From contig NZ_CANLBS010000002.1 of assembly GCF_947488945.1 (NCBI RefSeq), positions 372,001-436,000 of the forward strand: a DNA stretch of 64,000 nucleotides, read 5' to 3'. The notes beneath the pieces were generated by a model. The model was not told the origin of the DNA. It saw only the letters and a program-made list of their open reading frames with translations, and ran no database searches. Within the stretch, counting starts at the first letter, position 1. Each line of letters starts with the position of its first letter. The position numbers and the translations under genes were made by a program. Source of the stretch: an uncultured Streptomyces sp. GTDB taxonomy: Bacteria; Actinomycetota; Actinomycetes; Streptomycetales; Streptomycetaceae. Positions 38,361 to 47,171 of this stretch are shown piece by piece.

Positions 38361-40877
38361 ATGGACCCGACATCCCGGGACCCGGAGCACTTCACCGGTG
38401 AGCCCGGCACGTCCGGCGACTCCGCGAGCCGCAAGAGACCGCCCCGCGACCCGCTGGCGACCGAACCGGCCCCGCCGACCGGCGCGCAGGCCCGCGTCGT
38501 GCAGGTGATATCGGGCGACCTGCTGCTGACGGTCAACCCCGTCGACGGCACCGAGGCCGAGCAGCTTCCGCCCGGCGAGCGCGCTCCGGCCCCCGTGCGG
38601 CGGACCGCCGAGGAGCGCGCCGACCACGAACGCGCCGGGTCGCCCCCGGTGCCGCCCGGCCCGCCCGCCCCCCAGCTCCCGCTGCTGGAGCGTCAGGAGG
38701 AGCGCGAGCAACTAGTCCGGCTGCTCTCCCGCGGCCGCTCGGTCCGGCTCACCGGCCCCGCCGGATCGGGCCGCACCGCGCTGCTGGAGGCCGTCGCCGC
38801 CGACTGCGCCGATCTCGCGCCGGACGGCGTCGTACGCCTGAACGGTCACCGGCGCACCGTCACCGATCTGCTGCACGCCCTGTTCTCCACCGTCCACCGG
38901 GCCCCGCTGTACCGGCCCGACCGCGAGGAACTGCTCGCCCTGCTCGGCGGCGTCGGCGCGGTGGTCGTCGTCGACGACCTGGAGTGCGGTGGCGCCGCCC
39001 TGGACGAACTGCTCGACGCCACCCCCGAGTGCGCCTTCCTCTTCTCCGCCACCCCCGACCTGGACACCGGCGACGTCGTCGAAGAGGTCTTCCTCGGCGG
39101 CCTCAGCCGGGCCGCCGCCACCGACCTGCTGGCGCAGGTCGTCGGCCGGCCGCTCTCCGAGGACGAGTCGAACTGGGCCGGCGACCTCTGGTTCGAGTCC
39201 GAGGGGCTGCCGCTCCGCTTCGTCCAGGCGGGCGCGCTGCTCAGCCAGCGCGACCGGCTGACCGAGGAGCACGCCGACCCCGACGAGTACAACGCCTTCG
39301 AGGAACGCCCGGCCGGCCCGCCGCCCGTCTCCCTGCTGCCCGCCTCCGGCACGCACCCCGGCGACGACACCCCACTGCCCAGCATCGGCGAGGGTGCGGC
39401 GCCCTCCCTGCTGCTCGCCTCACGGCTCAGCGAGGCCGCCCGGGACACCCTCCGCTTCGCGGTGGCGCTGGGCGGCGAGGTGCCGCACCAGGCGCACCTG
39501 CCCGCCCTCGTTGGCCACACCCACGCCGACGCCGCCCTCGGCGAACTGGCCGGCTGCGGGCTGCTCTCCCCGGCGGGCTCCCGCTACCGGCTGGCGGCGG
39601 GCGTCCTCGCGCAGCTCGAAGCCGGCGGCTACGGCGACGACGCCGTCGAGCGGGCCCGTACCGCGGCCCAGCACTACGCCTGGTGGGCGGGCCACCCGTC
39701 GGTCACCGTCGAGCGGGCCGCGGCGGAGTCCGACGCCGTGCTCGCCTCGATGGCGCGACTGGTCCCCGGCTCCGAGGCCGGCCAGGCCGGCACGGTCGTC
39801 CTGCTGGCCCGCCGGGCGGCCCCGGCGTTCGCGGCCGCTCTGCACTGGGGCGCCTGGGAGAAGGTGCTGCGGATCGGTCAGGAGGCCGCGCGGATCGCCG
39901 GAGAGGTCGCCGAAGAGGCGTACTTCCACCACGAACTGGGCGTACTGGCCCTCTGCGGCGGTCATCTCGACCGGGCGCGCGCCGAGTTGGAGACCTCCAT
40001 CGGGATGCGCGGGGCGCTCGCCGACAAGTCGGGAGCGGTCACCGGACGGCGCGCACTGGCACTGGTCTCGGACCGTGCGGGCACCCCCGCGGCCGGGAGC
40101 GCCGCCCTCGCCGCGGGCGGGGCGCCCACCGGCCGGCCCGAACCCGTGGCTCCGGCGCCCCTGGGTCTGACGGCCCCGACCGCCGTGCTGCCGACGCCGC
40201 GCGACGCGGTGGTGGTGGACGCGGTGCCGCTCGCCCCCGCCGCGCAGTCCGCCGGTCCGGCGGCCCGCCTGTGGGGCGGGGTGCGCAACAACCTGGTCGC
40301 GGTCGGCGCGGGCGCGCTGCTGGTCGCCGTGCTCGGCACGGTGGTGACCCTCGGCGCCACCTCGGGCAGCGAGGAGGCCGACGGCCGCGACGCCACTCCG
40401 GGCCAGTCGGTCACGGAGGACGGCGGCGACGACGGGGGCCCGTCCCCGGAGGACACCCCGCAGGACGACGGCGTACCGGGGGAGACCGCACCGAGCGGCA
40501 GCGCCTCCGCCTCGCCCGGTCCGTCCGGCTCGGCCACCACTCCGACGGGCACCCCGTCGCCCGGAGCCACCGCCTCACCGTCGCGGACGAGCCCGGCGGA
40601 CGGCGGGGAGCAGGACGGTAACGAGGGCGGTGACGGGGACGGGGACGGGAACGAGGACCCGACGGGCGGGAACACCGGAACCGACGGGTCGACGCCGCCG
40701 GAATCCGAGTCGTCCGGACCCGCGACGCCCACGCCGACCACCTCGACCTCGCCGGCGCCGACACCCACCATTCCCACTCCCACGGACACCGGGACGACCG
40801 GTGGCGAGGAGGAGTCGGCCTCGGCCAGCGCCTCGCAGTCGCTCGCGGACCCGACGGCCACCGCACCGATCGTCTGA
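38361..40877 (+). CDS. large P-loop protein with a membrane helix and extracellular Ser/Thr/Pro tail
   Basis: The protein has 838 residues. A disordered N-terminus (1-110) precedes a P-loop ATPase-like domain with Walker A GPAGSGRT (132-139) and Walker B AVVVVDDLE. A helical region follows, with TPR-like sequence near EAYFHHELGVLALCGGHLDRAR. One membrane helix (about 645-668) and a tail of about 170 residues, rich in Ser, Thr, Pro, Gly and acidic residues, complete it. The topology suggests cytoplasmic ATPase sensing with an external, possibly glycosylated tail. I know it only as a conserved streptomycete ATP-binding protein. ATG 38361 has GGGGG upstream; an in-frame GTG at 38295 is possible. 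Confidence 0.8.
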   Translation: MDPTSRDPEHFTGEPGTSGDSASRKRPPRDPLATEPAPPTGAQARVVQVISGDLLLTVNPVDGTEAEQLPPGERAPAPVRRTAEERADHERAGSPPVPPGPPAPQLPLLERQEEREQLVRLLSRGRSVRLTGPAGSGRTALLEAVAADCADLAPDGVVRLNGHRRTVTDLLHALFSTVHRAPLYRPDREELLALLGGVGAVVVVDDLECGGAALDELLDATPECAFLFSATPDLDTGDVVEEVFLGGLSRAAATDLLAQVVGRPLSEDESNWAGDLWFESEGLPLRFVQAGALLSQRDRLTEEHADPDEYNAFEERPAGPPPVSLLPASGTHPGDDTPLPSIGEGAAPSLLLASRLSEAARDTLRFAVALGGEVPHQAHLPALVGHTHADAALGELAGCGLLSPAGSRYRLAAGVLAQLEAGGYGDDAVERARTAAQHYAWWAGHPSVTVERAAAESDAVLASMARLVPGSEAGQAGTVVLLARRAAPAFAAALHWGAWEKVLRIGQEAARIAGEVAEEAYFHHELGVLALCGGHLDRARAELETSIGMRGALADKSGAVTGRRALALVSDRAGTPAAGSAALAAGGAPTGRPEPVAPAPLGLTAPTAVLPTPRDAVVVDAVPLAPAAQSAGPAARLWGGVRNNLVAVGAGALLVAVLGTVVTLGATSGSEEADGRDATPGQSVTEDGGDDGGPSPEDTPQDDGVPGETAPSGSASASPGPSGSATTPTGTPSPGATASPSRTSPADGGEQDGNEGGDGDGDGNEDPTGGNTGTDGSTPPESESSGPATPTPTTSTSPAPTPTIPTPTDTGTTGGEEESASASASQSLADPTATAPIV

Positions 40878-40897
40878 CGCCCCGTCCGGGCGGGGTG

Positions 40898-40985
40898 GTC
40901 CGGGGCGGGCCGTCCGGACAGGGCGGTCCGGGCTCGTCCGGGCGGGGCAGTCCGGGGCGGGCCGTCCGGACGCCCCGCCCCGGAC
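40898..40985. repeat. 21-bp direct repeats and hairpin between convergent genes
   Basis: A 21-bp sequence beginning GTCCGGGGCGGGCC occurs at 40898-40918 and 40950-40970. The start of the second copy pairs with CCCGCCCCGGAC (40974-40985) in a 12-bp stem. It lies between the P-loop gene and nucS, which converge, so it probably terminates transcription. Confidence 0.65.
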
Positions 40986-41146
40986 GGCCTGGCCGCTGGA
41001 CGACGACGCCCGGAGCCCCGTCCCGAAAGCAGCGGACACGGGCGACGGCCGTGCGCGACACCGGGCCCCGAAACGTCCGCCCGAAACCCCGATTACCGGA
41101 CTTTCCCGCGCGGCTCCAGGGGCGGGGGTGAACCGGGCGAACGCCC

Positions 41147-41818
41147 TCAGAACAGGCGGAGTTTGTCGTCCTCGATGCCGCGCATCGCGTCGTAGTCGAG
41201 CACCACGCAGCCGATCTTGCGGTCGGTCGCCAGCACGCGCGCCTGGGGCTTGATCTCCTGCGCGGCGAAGACGCCGCGCACCGGGGCGAGATGGGGATCG
41301 CGGTTGAGCAGTTCCAGGTAGCGGGTCAACTGCTCGACCCCGTCGATGTCGCCCCGCCGCTTCAGCTCCACGGCGACCGTGCCGCCGTCCGCGTCCCGGC
41401 ACAGGATGTCGACCGGCCCGATGGCGGTGGGGTATTCGCGGCGGACGAGGGTGTAGCCCTCGCCCAGGATCTCGATCCGGTCCGCGAGCAGTTCCTGGAG
41501 GTGCGCCTCCACACCGTCCTTGATCAGGCCGGGGTCCACGCCCAGTTCGTGCGAGGAGTCGTGGAGGATCTCCTCCATCGTGATGATCAGTTTCTCGCCC
41601 GCTTTGTTGATCACGGTCCACACGCCCGCCTCGTCACCCGCGCCCTCCTTCAGGGTGCAGGGCGGCGACATCCAGTTGAGCGGTTTGTACGCACGGTCGT
41701 CGGCGTGGATGGAGACGCTGCCGTCCGCCTTGACCAGGATGAGACGGGGCGCGGAGGGCAGGTGGGCGGTGAGCCGGCCCGCGTAGTCCACGGAGCAACG
41801 GGCGATGACGAGACGCAT
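41147..41818 (-). CDS. nucS: mismatch-specific endonuclease NucS (EndoMS)
   Basis: The protein has 223 residues, the usual length. An N-terminal DNA-binding/dimerisation domain ([16 protein letters not shown]) is followed by a RecB-like nuclease domain with catalytic D137 (GPVDILCRD) and E151-x-K153 (VAVELKRR). It cuts both strands at mismatches and provides mismatch repair in actinobacteria, which lack MutS/MutL. The C-terminal DDKLRLF resembles a clamp-binding peptide. It stands as a single gene, convergent with the P-loop gene. Confidence 0.96.
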   Translation of the reverse strand: MRLVIARCSVDYAGRLTAHLPSAPRLILVKADGSVSIHADDRAYKPLNWMSPPCTLKEGAGDEAGVWTVINKAGEKLIITMEEILHDSSHELGVDPGLIKDGVEAHLQELLADRIEILGEGYTLVRREYPTAIGPVDILCRDADGGTVAVELKRRGDIDGVEQLTRYLELLNRDPHLAPVRGVFAAQEIKPQARVLATDRKIGCVVLDYDAMRGIEDDKLRLF

Positions 41819-42076
41819 GGTCGGCAACGCTACTCGACGTCCGGCGGTGCATGCGACCGCCCCTTGCGTCCCTCCCGTCCCGCGGGTATGCACCGCGGGC
41901 TTGTCCGCCTTTGTTCCCGCCCGTCATTGGCCGGTTGTGTTCCCATTCTCCTGGTGCGGTCGGGACTGCGCCCTTACCGTGGATGCAGGAGGTCGCCGCC
42001 CGTGTACCCTGCGTCGTCGCTCTCCTGCCCTGCCCGTAAGGCCCCGGCCACCGTCGGGGCCGCGAGAGGAGAATCC

Positions 42077-42469
42077 ATGTCGCTCGACGTCTCACCGGCC
42101 CTCTTGGAACAGGCCGAGCGAGGCGAGGTCGACGAAGCCGACTTCGTCGACTGCGTCCGGACCTCCCTGCCCTACGCATGGGAGATGGTCAGCTCCCTGG
42201 TGGCCCAGCTGAAGGTGGACGGCGGAGAGTTCGCCGACAACCAGACGCCGCCGCCGGACGAGCAGGCTCGTGGCCAGCTGCTGCGCGCGCTCGCGAGCGA
42301 TGCGATACGCGGGGCGCTCCAGCGGCACTTCGGGGTGCGTCTCGCATTCCAGAACTGTCACCGGCTCGCGGTGTTCCCGCTGGATTCCTCGGTCGACGAC
42401 CGGCTGGCCAAGTTCACCTCGGTGAGGGGCCAGCTGCTCAACCAGTCGCCCGAACTCCGGGACTGCTGA
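42077..42469 (+). CDS. SCO5389-family conserved protein
   Basis: The protein has 130 residues and starts MSLDVSPALLEQAERGEVDEADFVDCVRTSLPYAWE-like (conserved N-terminus). It is mostly helical, soluble and without recognised catalytic motifs. It matches an actinobacterial family named after S. coelicolor SCO5389. The ATG follows GAGAGGAGAA. It is transcribed away from nucS. Function is unknown. Confidence 0.82.
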   Translation: MSLDVSPALLEQAERGEVDEADFVDCVRTSLPYAWEMVSSLVAQLKVDGGEFADNQTPPPDEQARGQLLRALASDAIRGALQRHFGVRLAFQNCHRLAVFPLDSSVDDRLAKFTSVRGQLLNQSPELRDC

Positions 42470-42485
42470 ATCCCTTCGCTGCCGA

Positions 42486-42517
42486 CCCGGAGCGCGGGAG
42501 GCGCCCCGCGCTCCGGG
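42486..42517. terminator. bidirectional hairpin
   Basis: A perfect 13-bp stem CCCGGAGCGCGGG / CCCGCGCTCCGGG with a 6-nt loop lies 16 bp after the SCO5389-family gene and before the end of the convergent oxidoreductase gene. It has no T tract. Confidence 0.75.
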
Positions 42518-42570
42518 ACGGCAGCTCTCCCCGCCGACGACGCGTCGGCCGGTACGCCGCCATGAACCCT

Positions 42571-43611
42571 TCACCCCAGCAGGGGCAGCACCTCGGTGCC
42601 CAGCCTGCGCACGTTGTCCTCGGTCGCCGCCAGCTCGCCGGATCCCTCCGTCAGCAGGGCGAACCGGGTGATGCCCGTGCGCTCCGCGGTGGCCGCGAGC
42701 CGGTCGGCGGCGAACTCCGGGGGCCCCACCGGATGGATCCCGCACAGCATCTCGGTGTACGCCACCGGGTCCCGCATCACGCGGTGCCGGCCGTCCACCG
42801 TGACGTGCGCGTCCAGTCCCTGCCGCAGCCACCCCGGCATCGCCTTCACCAGCGTCTGCTCGGCGTCCTCGCGCCGGTCCCCGATCTGGGCGACCCCGGC
42901 CGACACGTGGCCGGCGTTCTCCACCGCCTCCGCACAGACGCCCGCCTCGCGCGCCGCCGTCCGCCAGAGACCCACCATCTCGGCCTTCTCCTCGTCGCCG
43001 CAGTGCATGCCCAGCAGCATCGGCAGCCCCTTCGAGGCGGCGAGCCGCACGGTTTTGGGGGAGGTGCACGCCACGATCACCTCGGGCCCCCCGGCCGGCC
43101 GCTCGCCCTGGGCGTCCAGCAGCTCGTCGGCGCGCGGGACGACGGCCACCTCCCGGAAGCCGTGCGCCCCGCGCCCCGGGACGCGGGGCAGCCGCAGCCA
43201 GTCCATCAGCAGCCCGAGCGCGTCCGGGAAGCCGTTCTCGTACGCCTCCAGGCCGCCGCCGAACACCTCCAGGTCGACCCAGGGACCGCCCCGGCCGACG
43301 CCGAGGGTGAACCGGCCGCCGCTGGTGAGGTGCAGCAGCGCCGCCTGCTCGCCGAGTGCCACCGGGTGGTGGTTGGGCAGCACGCTCACCGCGGTCCCGA
43401 CCCGGACGGTGCGGGTGCGGCCGAGCAGCAGTGCCGCCAGGGTCACGGCCGACGGGCAGACCCCGTACGGCACGAAGTGGTGCTCCGCCAGCCAGACCGC
43501 GTCGAGCCCGGAGGCCTCCGCGACCTCGGCGGACCGGACGGCCCGGTGCAGGGCCTCGGCCTGGCCCTGACCCGGGAACTGGGCTGCCAGTACGAACGTT
43601 CCAACGCGCAT
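42571..43611 (-). CDS. LLM-class flavin-dependent oxidoreductase
   Basis: The protein has 346 residues, a luciferase-like barrel. MRVGTFVLAAQFPGQG, VWLAEHHFVPYGVCPS, VRVGTAVSVLPNHHPV and FTLGVGRGG are characteristic of F420- or FMN-dependent LLM enzymes. The start is fixed by AAGGAGG upstream of MRVGT. A 20-residue in-frame extension is rejected. The substrate is unknown. It appears to be a single-gene unit. Confidence 0.88.
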   Translation of the reverse strand: MRVGTFVLAAQFPGQGQAEALHRAVRSAEVAEASGLDAVWLAEHHFVPYGVCPSAVTLAALLLGRTRTVRVGTAVSVLPNHHPVALGEQAALLHLTSGGRFTLGVGRGGPWVDLEVFGGGLEAYENGFPDALGLLMDWLRLPRVPGRGAHGFREVAVVPRADELLDAQGERPAGGPEVIVACTSPKTVRLAASKGLPMLLGMHCGDEEKAEMVGLWRTAAREAGVCAEAVENAGHVSAGVAQIGDRREDAEQTLVKAMPGWLRQGLDAHVTVDGRHRVMRDPVAYTEMLCGIHPVGPPEFAADRLAATAERTGITRFALLTEGSGELAATEDNVRRLGTEVLPLLG

Positions 43612-43821
43612 CGCGCTCTTGCCTCCTTGGGGCCGACGCGGCTCTCCCCTACCGGCACCAACGTCTGACACGTGCCAAAGGCACGGGCACGCGCGAAGTT
43701 CTTGCGATTTTCCGCTAACTCACTCCACTGCGCCCCCGCCGGACCGGGGCCCGGCCCTCGCGGCGGCGGTCCGCCCTTAGGCTGGAAGGCCCTGCCGTCC
43801 GCACCCCCGTGAGGTGTCCAC

Positions 43822-44148
43822 GTGTCCCCGCGCCGCAACCGCCCCCGAGGCGGCGAGAGTCCCGCACCGAGTCCCGGCGGCGGGGCGCGGTACGGGGGAG
43901 GAGCCGCCACCGACAGCTGGCAGGGCGAGGAGTGGTCGGTGCGCCCGGTCAGCGGGGCGAGCGCGCAGGGCAAGCGCTACCGCTGCCCCGGCTGCGACCA
44001 GGAGATCCCCTCCGGTGTCCCGCACGTGGTGGTCTGGCCCGAATGGGGCGGCGTCGACGACCGCCGGCACTGGCACAAGGCCTGCTGGAACGCGCGGGAC
44101 CGCCGCACCACACGGGTGCAGCGGTCCAGGAACGCCCCGCGCCACTGA
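43822..44148 (+). CDS. small zinc-ribbon-like protein
   Basis: The protein has 108 residues. A basic, disordered Arg/Gly/Pro N-terminus (about 1-50) precedes CPGCDQEI (C55, C58) and HWHKACW (H85, C88), a probable Cys2-His-Cys metal site. Streptomycete homologues are loosely called ATP/GTP-binding, with no motif here to support that. The GTG start follows GTGAGGTG. A TAGGCT element about 43 bp upstream may be its -10. Function is unknown; nucleic-acid binding is possible. Confidence 0.72.
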   Translation: MSPRRNRPRGGESPAPSPGGGARYGGGAATDSWQGEEWSVRPVSGASAQGKRYRCPGCDQEIPSGVPHVVVWPEWGGVDDRRHWHKACWNARDRRTTRVQRSRNAPRH

Positions 44149-44274
44149 GCGGCCGGGCGGCGCGCGGCCGGACGGCGACTGGCCGGGCGCCGTGCGGGCG
44201 GGACATGAGCGGGCCGGGGGGCCCGCCCGGCAGCAGGGGCTCGAGCGGGCCGGGCGCGGGCTGGCCCGGCAGGG

Positions 44275-45129
44275 TCAGACGTCGCGCCGGTCCATCACGA
44301 AGAAGGCCGCGCCGAGGGCCACCGCCGCCACCGCCGCCATGATGCCCACCGCCTGCCATCCGGACGGCCCCGAGACGCCCACCGAGGCGTCGTAGAGCGA
44401 GGCGATCTGGCTCGGGACCGAGTACGCGAACAGCGCGGTCCGGACGTCCGTCAGCCGGTCCGAGAACATGAACATGGCCATCACCAGCGGCAGCAGCACC
44501 AGCGCGATCACGATCGTGATCGCACCCGCCGAGTGCCGGACCACCGCGCCGAGGGCGAGCGAGGCGAGCCCCAGGAGCGCCAGGTAGAGGCCCACGCCGA
44601 GAGTGGCACGGGCCCACTCCGCGCCGTCCGCGGCCCGGCCGCCCATCAGCGCGGTCTGCAGCATCGCCACCACGGTGGTGGTCACGGCGGTGACCGTGAA
44701 GACCATCAGGAAGAAGACGCAGGACTTGGCCGCGAGCACCCGGCCCCTGCTCGGGCACGCCGTGAGCGTCGTGCGGATCATGCCGGTGCCGAACTCGGAG
44801 GTCACGGTCAGCACCCCGAGGGTGATCACGCAGATGGAGCTGAGCAGCACCCCGAAGAAGCCGAGTTCCAGCACCTCGTCGGTGCCCGGCGGCTGATCGC
44901 TGTAGGCGGTCACGGCGATCGCGGCCAGCACCCCGACGACCAGCAGCAGCGCGACCATCACGCCGAGCGTCCACAGGGTGGAGCGCACCGACCGGATCTT
45001 GGTCCACTCGGAGGCGAGGGCGTCGGAGAGGGTGGCGGGCCGGACCGGGATCGCGGAGACGTACGGGCCGAGCCCGGGGAGTCCCGCCCCGGGGTCCGTC
45101 GGGGGCTGCGGCGCGGCCGGCGTCGTCAT
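44275..45129 (-). CDS. ABC transporter permease (second pair)
   Basis: The protein has 284 residues. A Pro-rich cytoplasmic N-terminus is followed by six hydrophobic segments. SEWTKIRSVRSTLWTLG and TSEFGTGMIRTTLTACPSR are typical of ABC-2 family permeases in actinobacteria. Its ATG overlaps the stop of its ATPase gene by 4 bp. It is probably the membrane half of an exporter. The substrate is unknown. Confidence 0.88.
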   Translation of the reverse strand: MTTPAAPQPPTDPGAGLPGLGPYVSAIPVRPATLSDALASEWTKIRSVRSTLWTLGVMVALLLVVGVLAAIAVTAYSDQPPGTDEVLELGFFGVLLSSICVITLGVLTVTSEFGTGMIRTTLTACPSRGRVLAAKSCVFFLMVFTVTAVTTTVVAMLQTALMGGRAADGAEWARATLGVGLYLALLGLASLALGAVVRHSAGAITIVIALVLLPLVMAMFMFSDRLTDVRTALFAYSVPSQIASLYDASVGVSGPSGWQAVGIMAAVAAVALGAAFFVMDRRDV

Positions 45130-46232
45130 CGGGATTCCTCGCCGGTCTCGGCGCCGGCGCGGGCCGGCGGCGTGGTCGCGTACGGGTTCCCGCCGGGCGG
45201 CGGCGGGACGTACCAGTTCCGCAGCGGTACCTCGTCGGCCGGCCGCGGCGGCCCGGCCGGGTCGGGCGGCAGGACGTAAGGGGGCGGCGGGGGTCGCAGC
45301 CCGGCCTTCGCGTCATCCGTCGAACGGTAGTCCACCTCGGCCTGCGTCATCCGCATGTACGCCTCTTCCAGCGAGGCCCGGTGGGGCGAGAGCTCCCACA
45401 GCCGCACACCGTCCGCGTGGGCCAGGTCGCTGATCCGGGGCAGCGGTACGCCCATGACGCGCAGTGCCCCGTCCGGCTCGGACACCACCCGGCCTCCGTC
45501 GCCCTCCACCGCGGCGGTGAGCGCCCGGCTCCCCTCCGCGTCGTCGTCCGCCACCCGCACCCGGGCGTACCCGGCGGAGTTGGCCGCGATGAACTCGCCG
45601 ACCCCCATGTCTGCCAGCAGCCGGCCCCGGCCGATCACGATCAGATGGTCGGCGGTCAGGGCCATCTCACTCATCAGATGGCTGGAGACGAAGACCGTGC
45701 GGCCCTCCGCCGCCAGCGTCTTCATGAGGGTGCGGATCCAGAGGATGCCCTCCGGGTCGAGCCCGTTGACCGGCTCGTCGAAGAGCAGCACCTGCGGGTC
45801 GCCGAGCAGGGCCGCCGCGATGCCGAGCCGCTGCCCCATCCCGAGCGAGAAGCCGCTGGAACGCCGCCCCGCCACCTCACGCAGCCCCACCACCGCGAGG
45901 ACCTCGTCGACCCGGGCCGCCGGAATGCCCGCGAGCTGGGCCAGCGACAGCAGGTGGTTGCGGGCACTGCGCCCGCCGTGCACCGCCTTGGCGTCCAGCA
46001 GCGCGCCCACCAGCCGCGGCGCGTTCGGCAGGCTCCGGTAGGGATGGCCGCCGATCGTCACGTGGCCGGACGTCGGCCGGTCCAGTCCGAGCATCATCCG
46101 CATGGTCGTGGACTTCCCCGAACCGTTCGGCCCGAGGAACCCGGTGACGATGCCGGGCCGCACCCGGAACGAGAGGTCGTGCACGGCGGTCCTGGACCCG
46201 AACCGCTTGGTCAGGCCGACTGCCTCGATCAT
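45126..46232 (-). CDS. ABC transporter ATP-binding protein (second pair)
   Basis: The protein has 368 residues. Walker A GPNGSGKST (34-42), signature FSLGMGQRLGIA and Walker B VLLFDEPVNGLD are all intact. The C-terminal 70 residues are Pro-rich and disordered (PPPPPYVLPPDP). It energises the overlapping permease. The start MIEAVGL is preferred over an ATG four codons upstream because GGGGCTGGGA precedes it. The fold and order duplicate the adjacent upstream pair. Confidence 0.92.
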   Translation of the reverse strand: MIEAVGLTKRFGSRTAVHDLSFRVRPGIVTGFLGPNGSGKSTTMRMMLGLDRPTSGHVTIGGHPYRSLPNAPRLVGALLDAKAVHGGRSARNHLLSLAQLAGIPAARVDEVLAVVGLREVAGRRSSGFSLGMGQRLGIAAALLGDPQVLLFDEPVNGLDPEGILWIRTLMKTLAAEGRTVFVSSHLMSEMALTADHLIVIGRGRLLADMGVGEFIAANSAGYARVRVADDDAEGSRALTAAVEGDGGRVVSEPDGALRVMGVPLPRISDLAHADGVRLWELSPHRASLEEAYMRMTQAEVDYRSTDDAKAGLRPPPPPYVLPPDPAGPPRPADEVPLRNWYVPPPPGGNPYATTPPARAGAETGEESR

Positions 46233-46382
46233 TCCCAGCCCCATCGACTCGTCCGTCCGGCACCCGGCCCGCCCACCCGGCCGCGCGCCCCCCGTATGAG
46301 TGAGGAGGATAACCAGGACACATCGGTTCCGGCGAAGCCCTGCCGGGTGCGGCGCGCGCCCCCGCGGCCGGTCCGGCCGGTC

Positions 46383-47171
46383 CTACGCGTCCCGCTTCCG
46401 CAGCACCACGTACCCGCCGACGAGGGCCGCGACGACCCACAGGGCCATGATGCCGAGGCCGCCCCAGGGGCCGTACGGGGCGGGGTCGCTGTTCATCGCG
46501 TCGGGGACGACCTGCATGATCTTCGAGCCGGCCTGGTCGGGGAAGTAGCGGGCGACCGTCTTGGCGACGGGGACCGCCGACAGGATCTGGGAGACCAGGA
46601 AGAAGAACGGCATCAGGATGCCGAGCGAGAGCATCGAGCTGCGCAGCATCGAGGCCACGCCCATCGAGAAGATGGCGATCAGGCCCATGTACAGCCCGCC
46701 GCCGATCACCGCGCGCAGCACGTTGTCCGCGCCCAGGTCGGTGCGGTGGTCGCCGAGCAGCGCCTGGCTGAGGAAGAAGGTGACGAAGCTGGTGGCGAGG
46801 CCGACCACCAGGGCCAGCACGCCGGCCACCAGGATCTTGGAGAAGAGGAAGACGCCGCGCTTCGGGACGGCCGCCAGCGAGGTGCGGATCATGCCGGAGC
46901 TGTACTCCGTGCCGACCACCAGCACCCCGAAGACGACCATGGCGAGCTGCCCCAGGATCATCCCGGAGAAGCCGACGAAGGTCGGGTCGAAGGTGGCCCG
47001 CTCCGCCTCGGAGAGGTCGTCGAACTGGGAGCGGAGCAGGGCGCTGAGCGCCGCCCCCATGGCGACGGTGACCACGAACGCCGAGATCAGCGTCCAGGTG
47101 GTGGAGGAGACCGTGCGGATCTTCGTCCACTCGGAGTTCAGGACCGCGGGTACCGATGCCATCGCCGTCAT
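46383..47171 (-). CDS. ABC transporter permease (first pair)
   Basis: The protein has 262 residues with six hydrophobic segments. The N-terminal VLNSEWTKIRTVSSTTWTL and GTEYSSGMIRTSLAAVPKR closely parallel the permease of the second pair (44275-45129). It is an ABC-2 type membrane subunit. It overlaps its ATPase gene by 4 bp. A 150-bp gap, with no strong terminator, separates the two pairs, so all four genes may be one unit. Confidence 0.88.
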   Translation of the reverse strand: MTAMASVPAVLNSEWTKIRTVSSTTWTLISAFVVTVAMGAALSALLRSQFDDLSEAERATFDPTFVGFSGMILGQLAMVVFGVLVVGTEYSSGMIRTSLAAVPKRGVFLFSKILVAGVLALVVGLATSFVTFFLSQALLGDHRTDLGADNVLRAVIGGGLYMGLIAIFSMGVASMLRSSMLSLGILMPFFFLVSQILSAVPVAKTVARYFPDQAGSKIMQVVPDAMNSDPAPYGPWGGLGIMALWVVAALVGGYVVLRKRDA

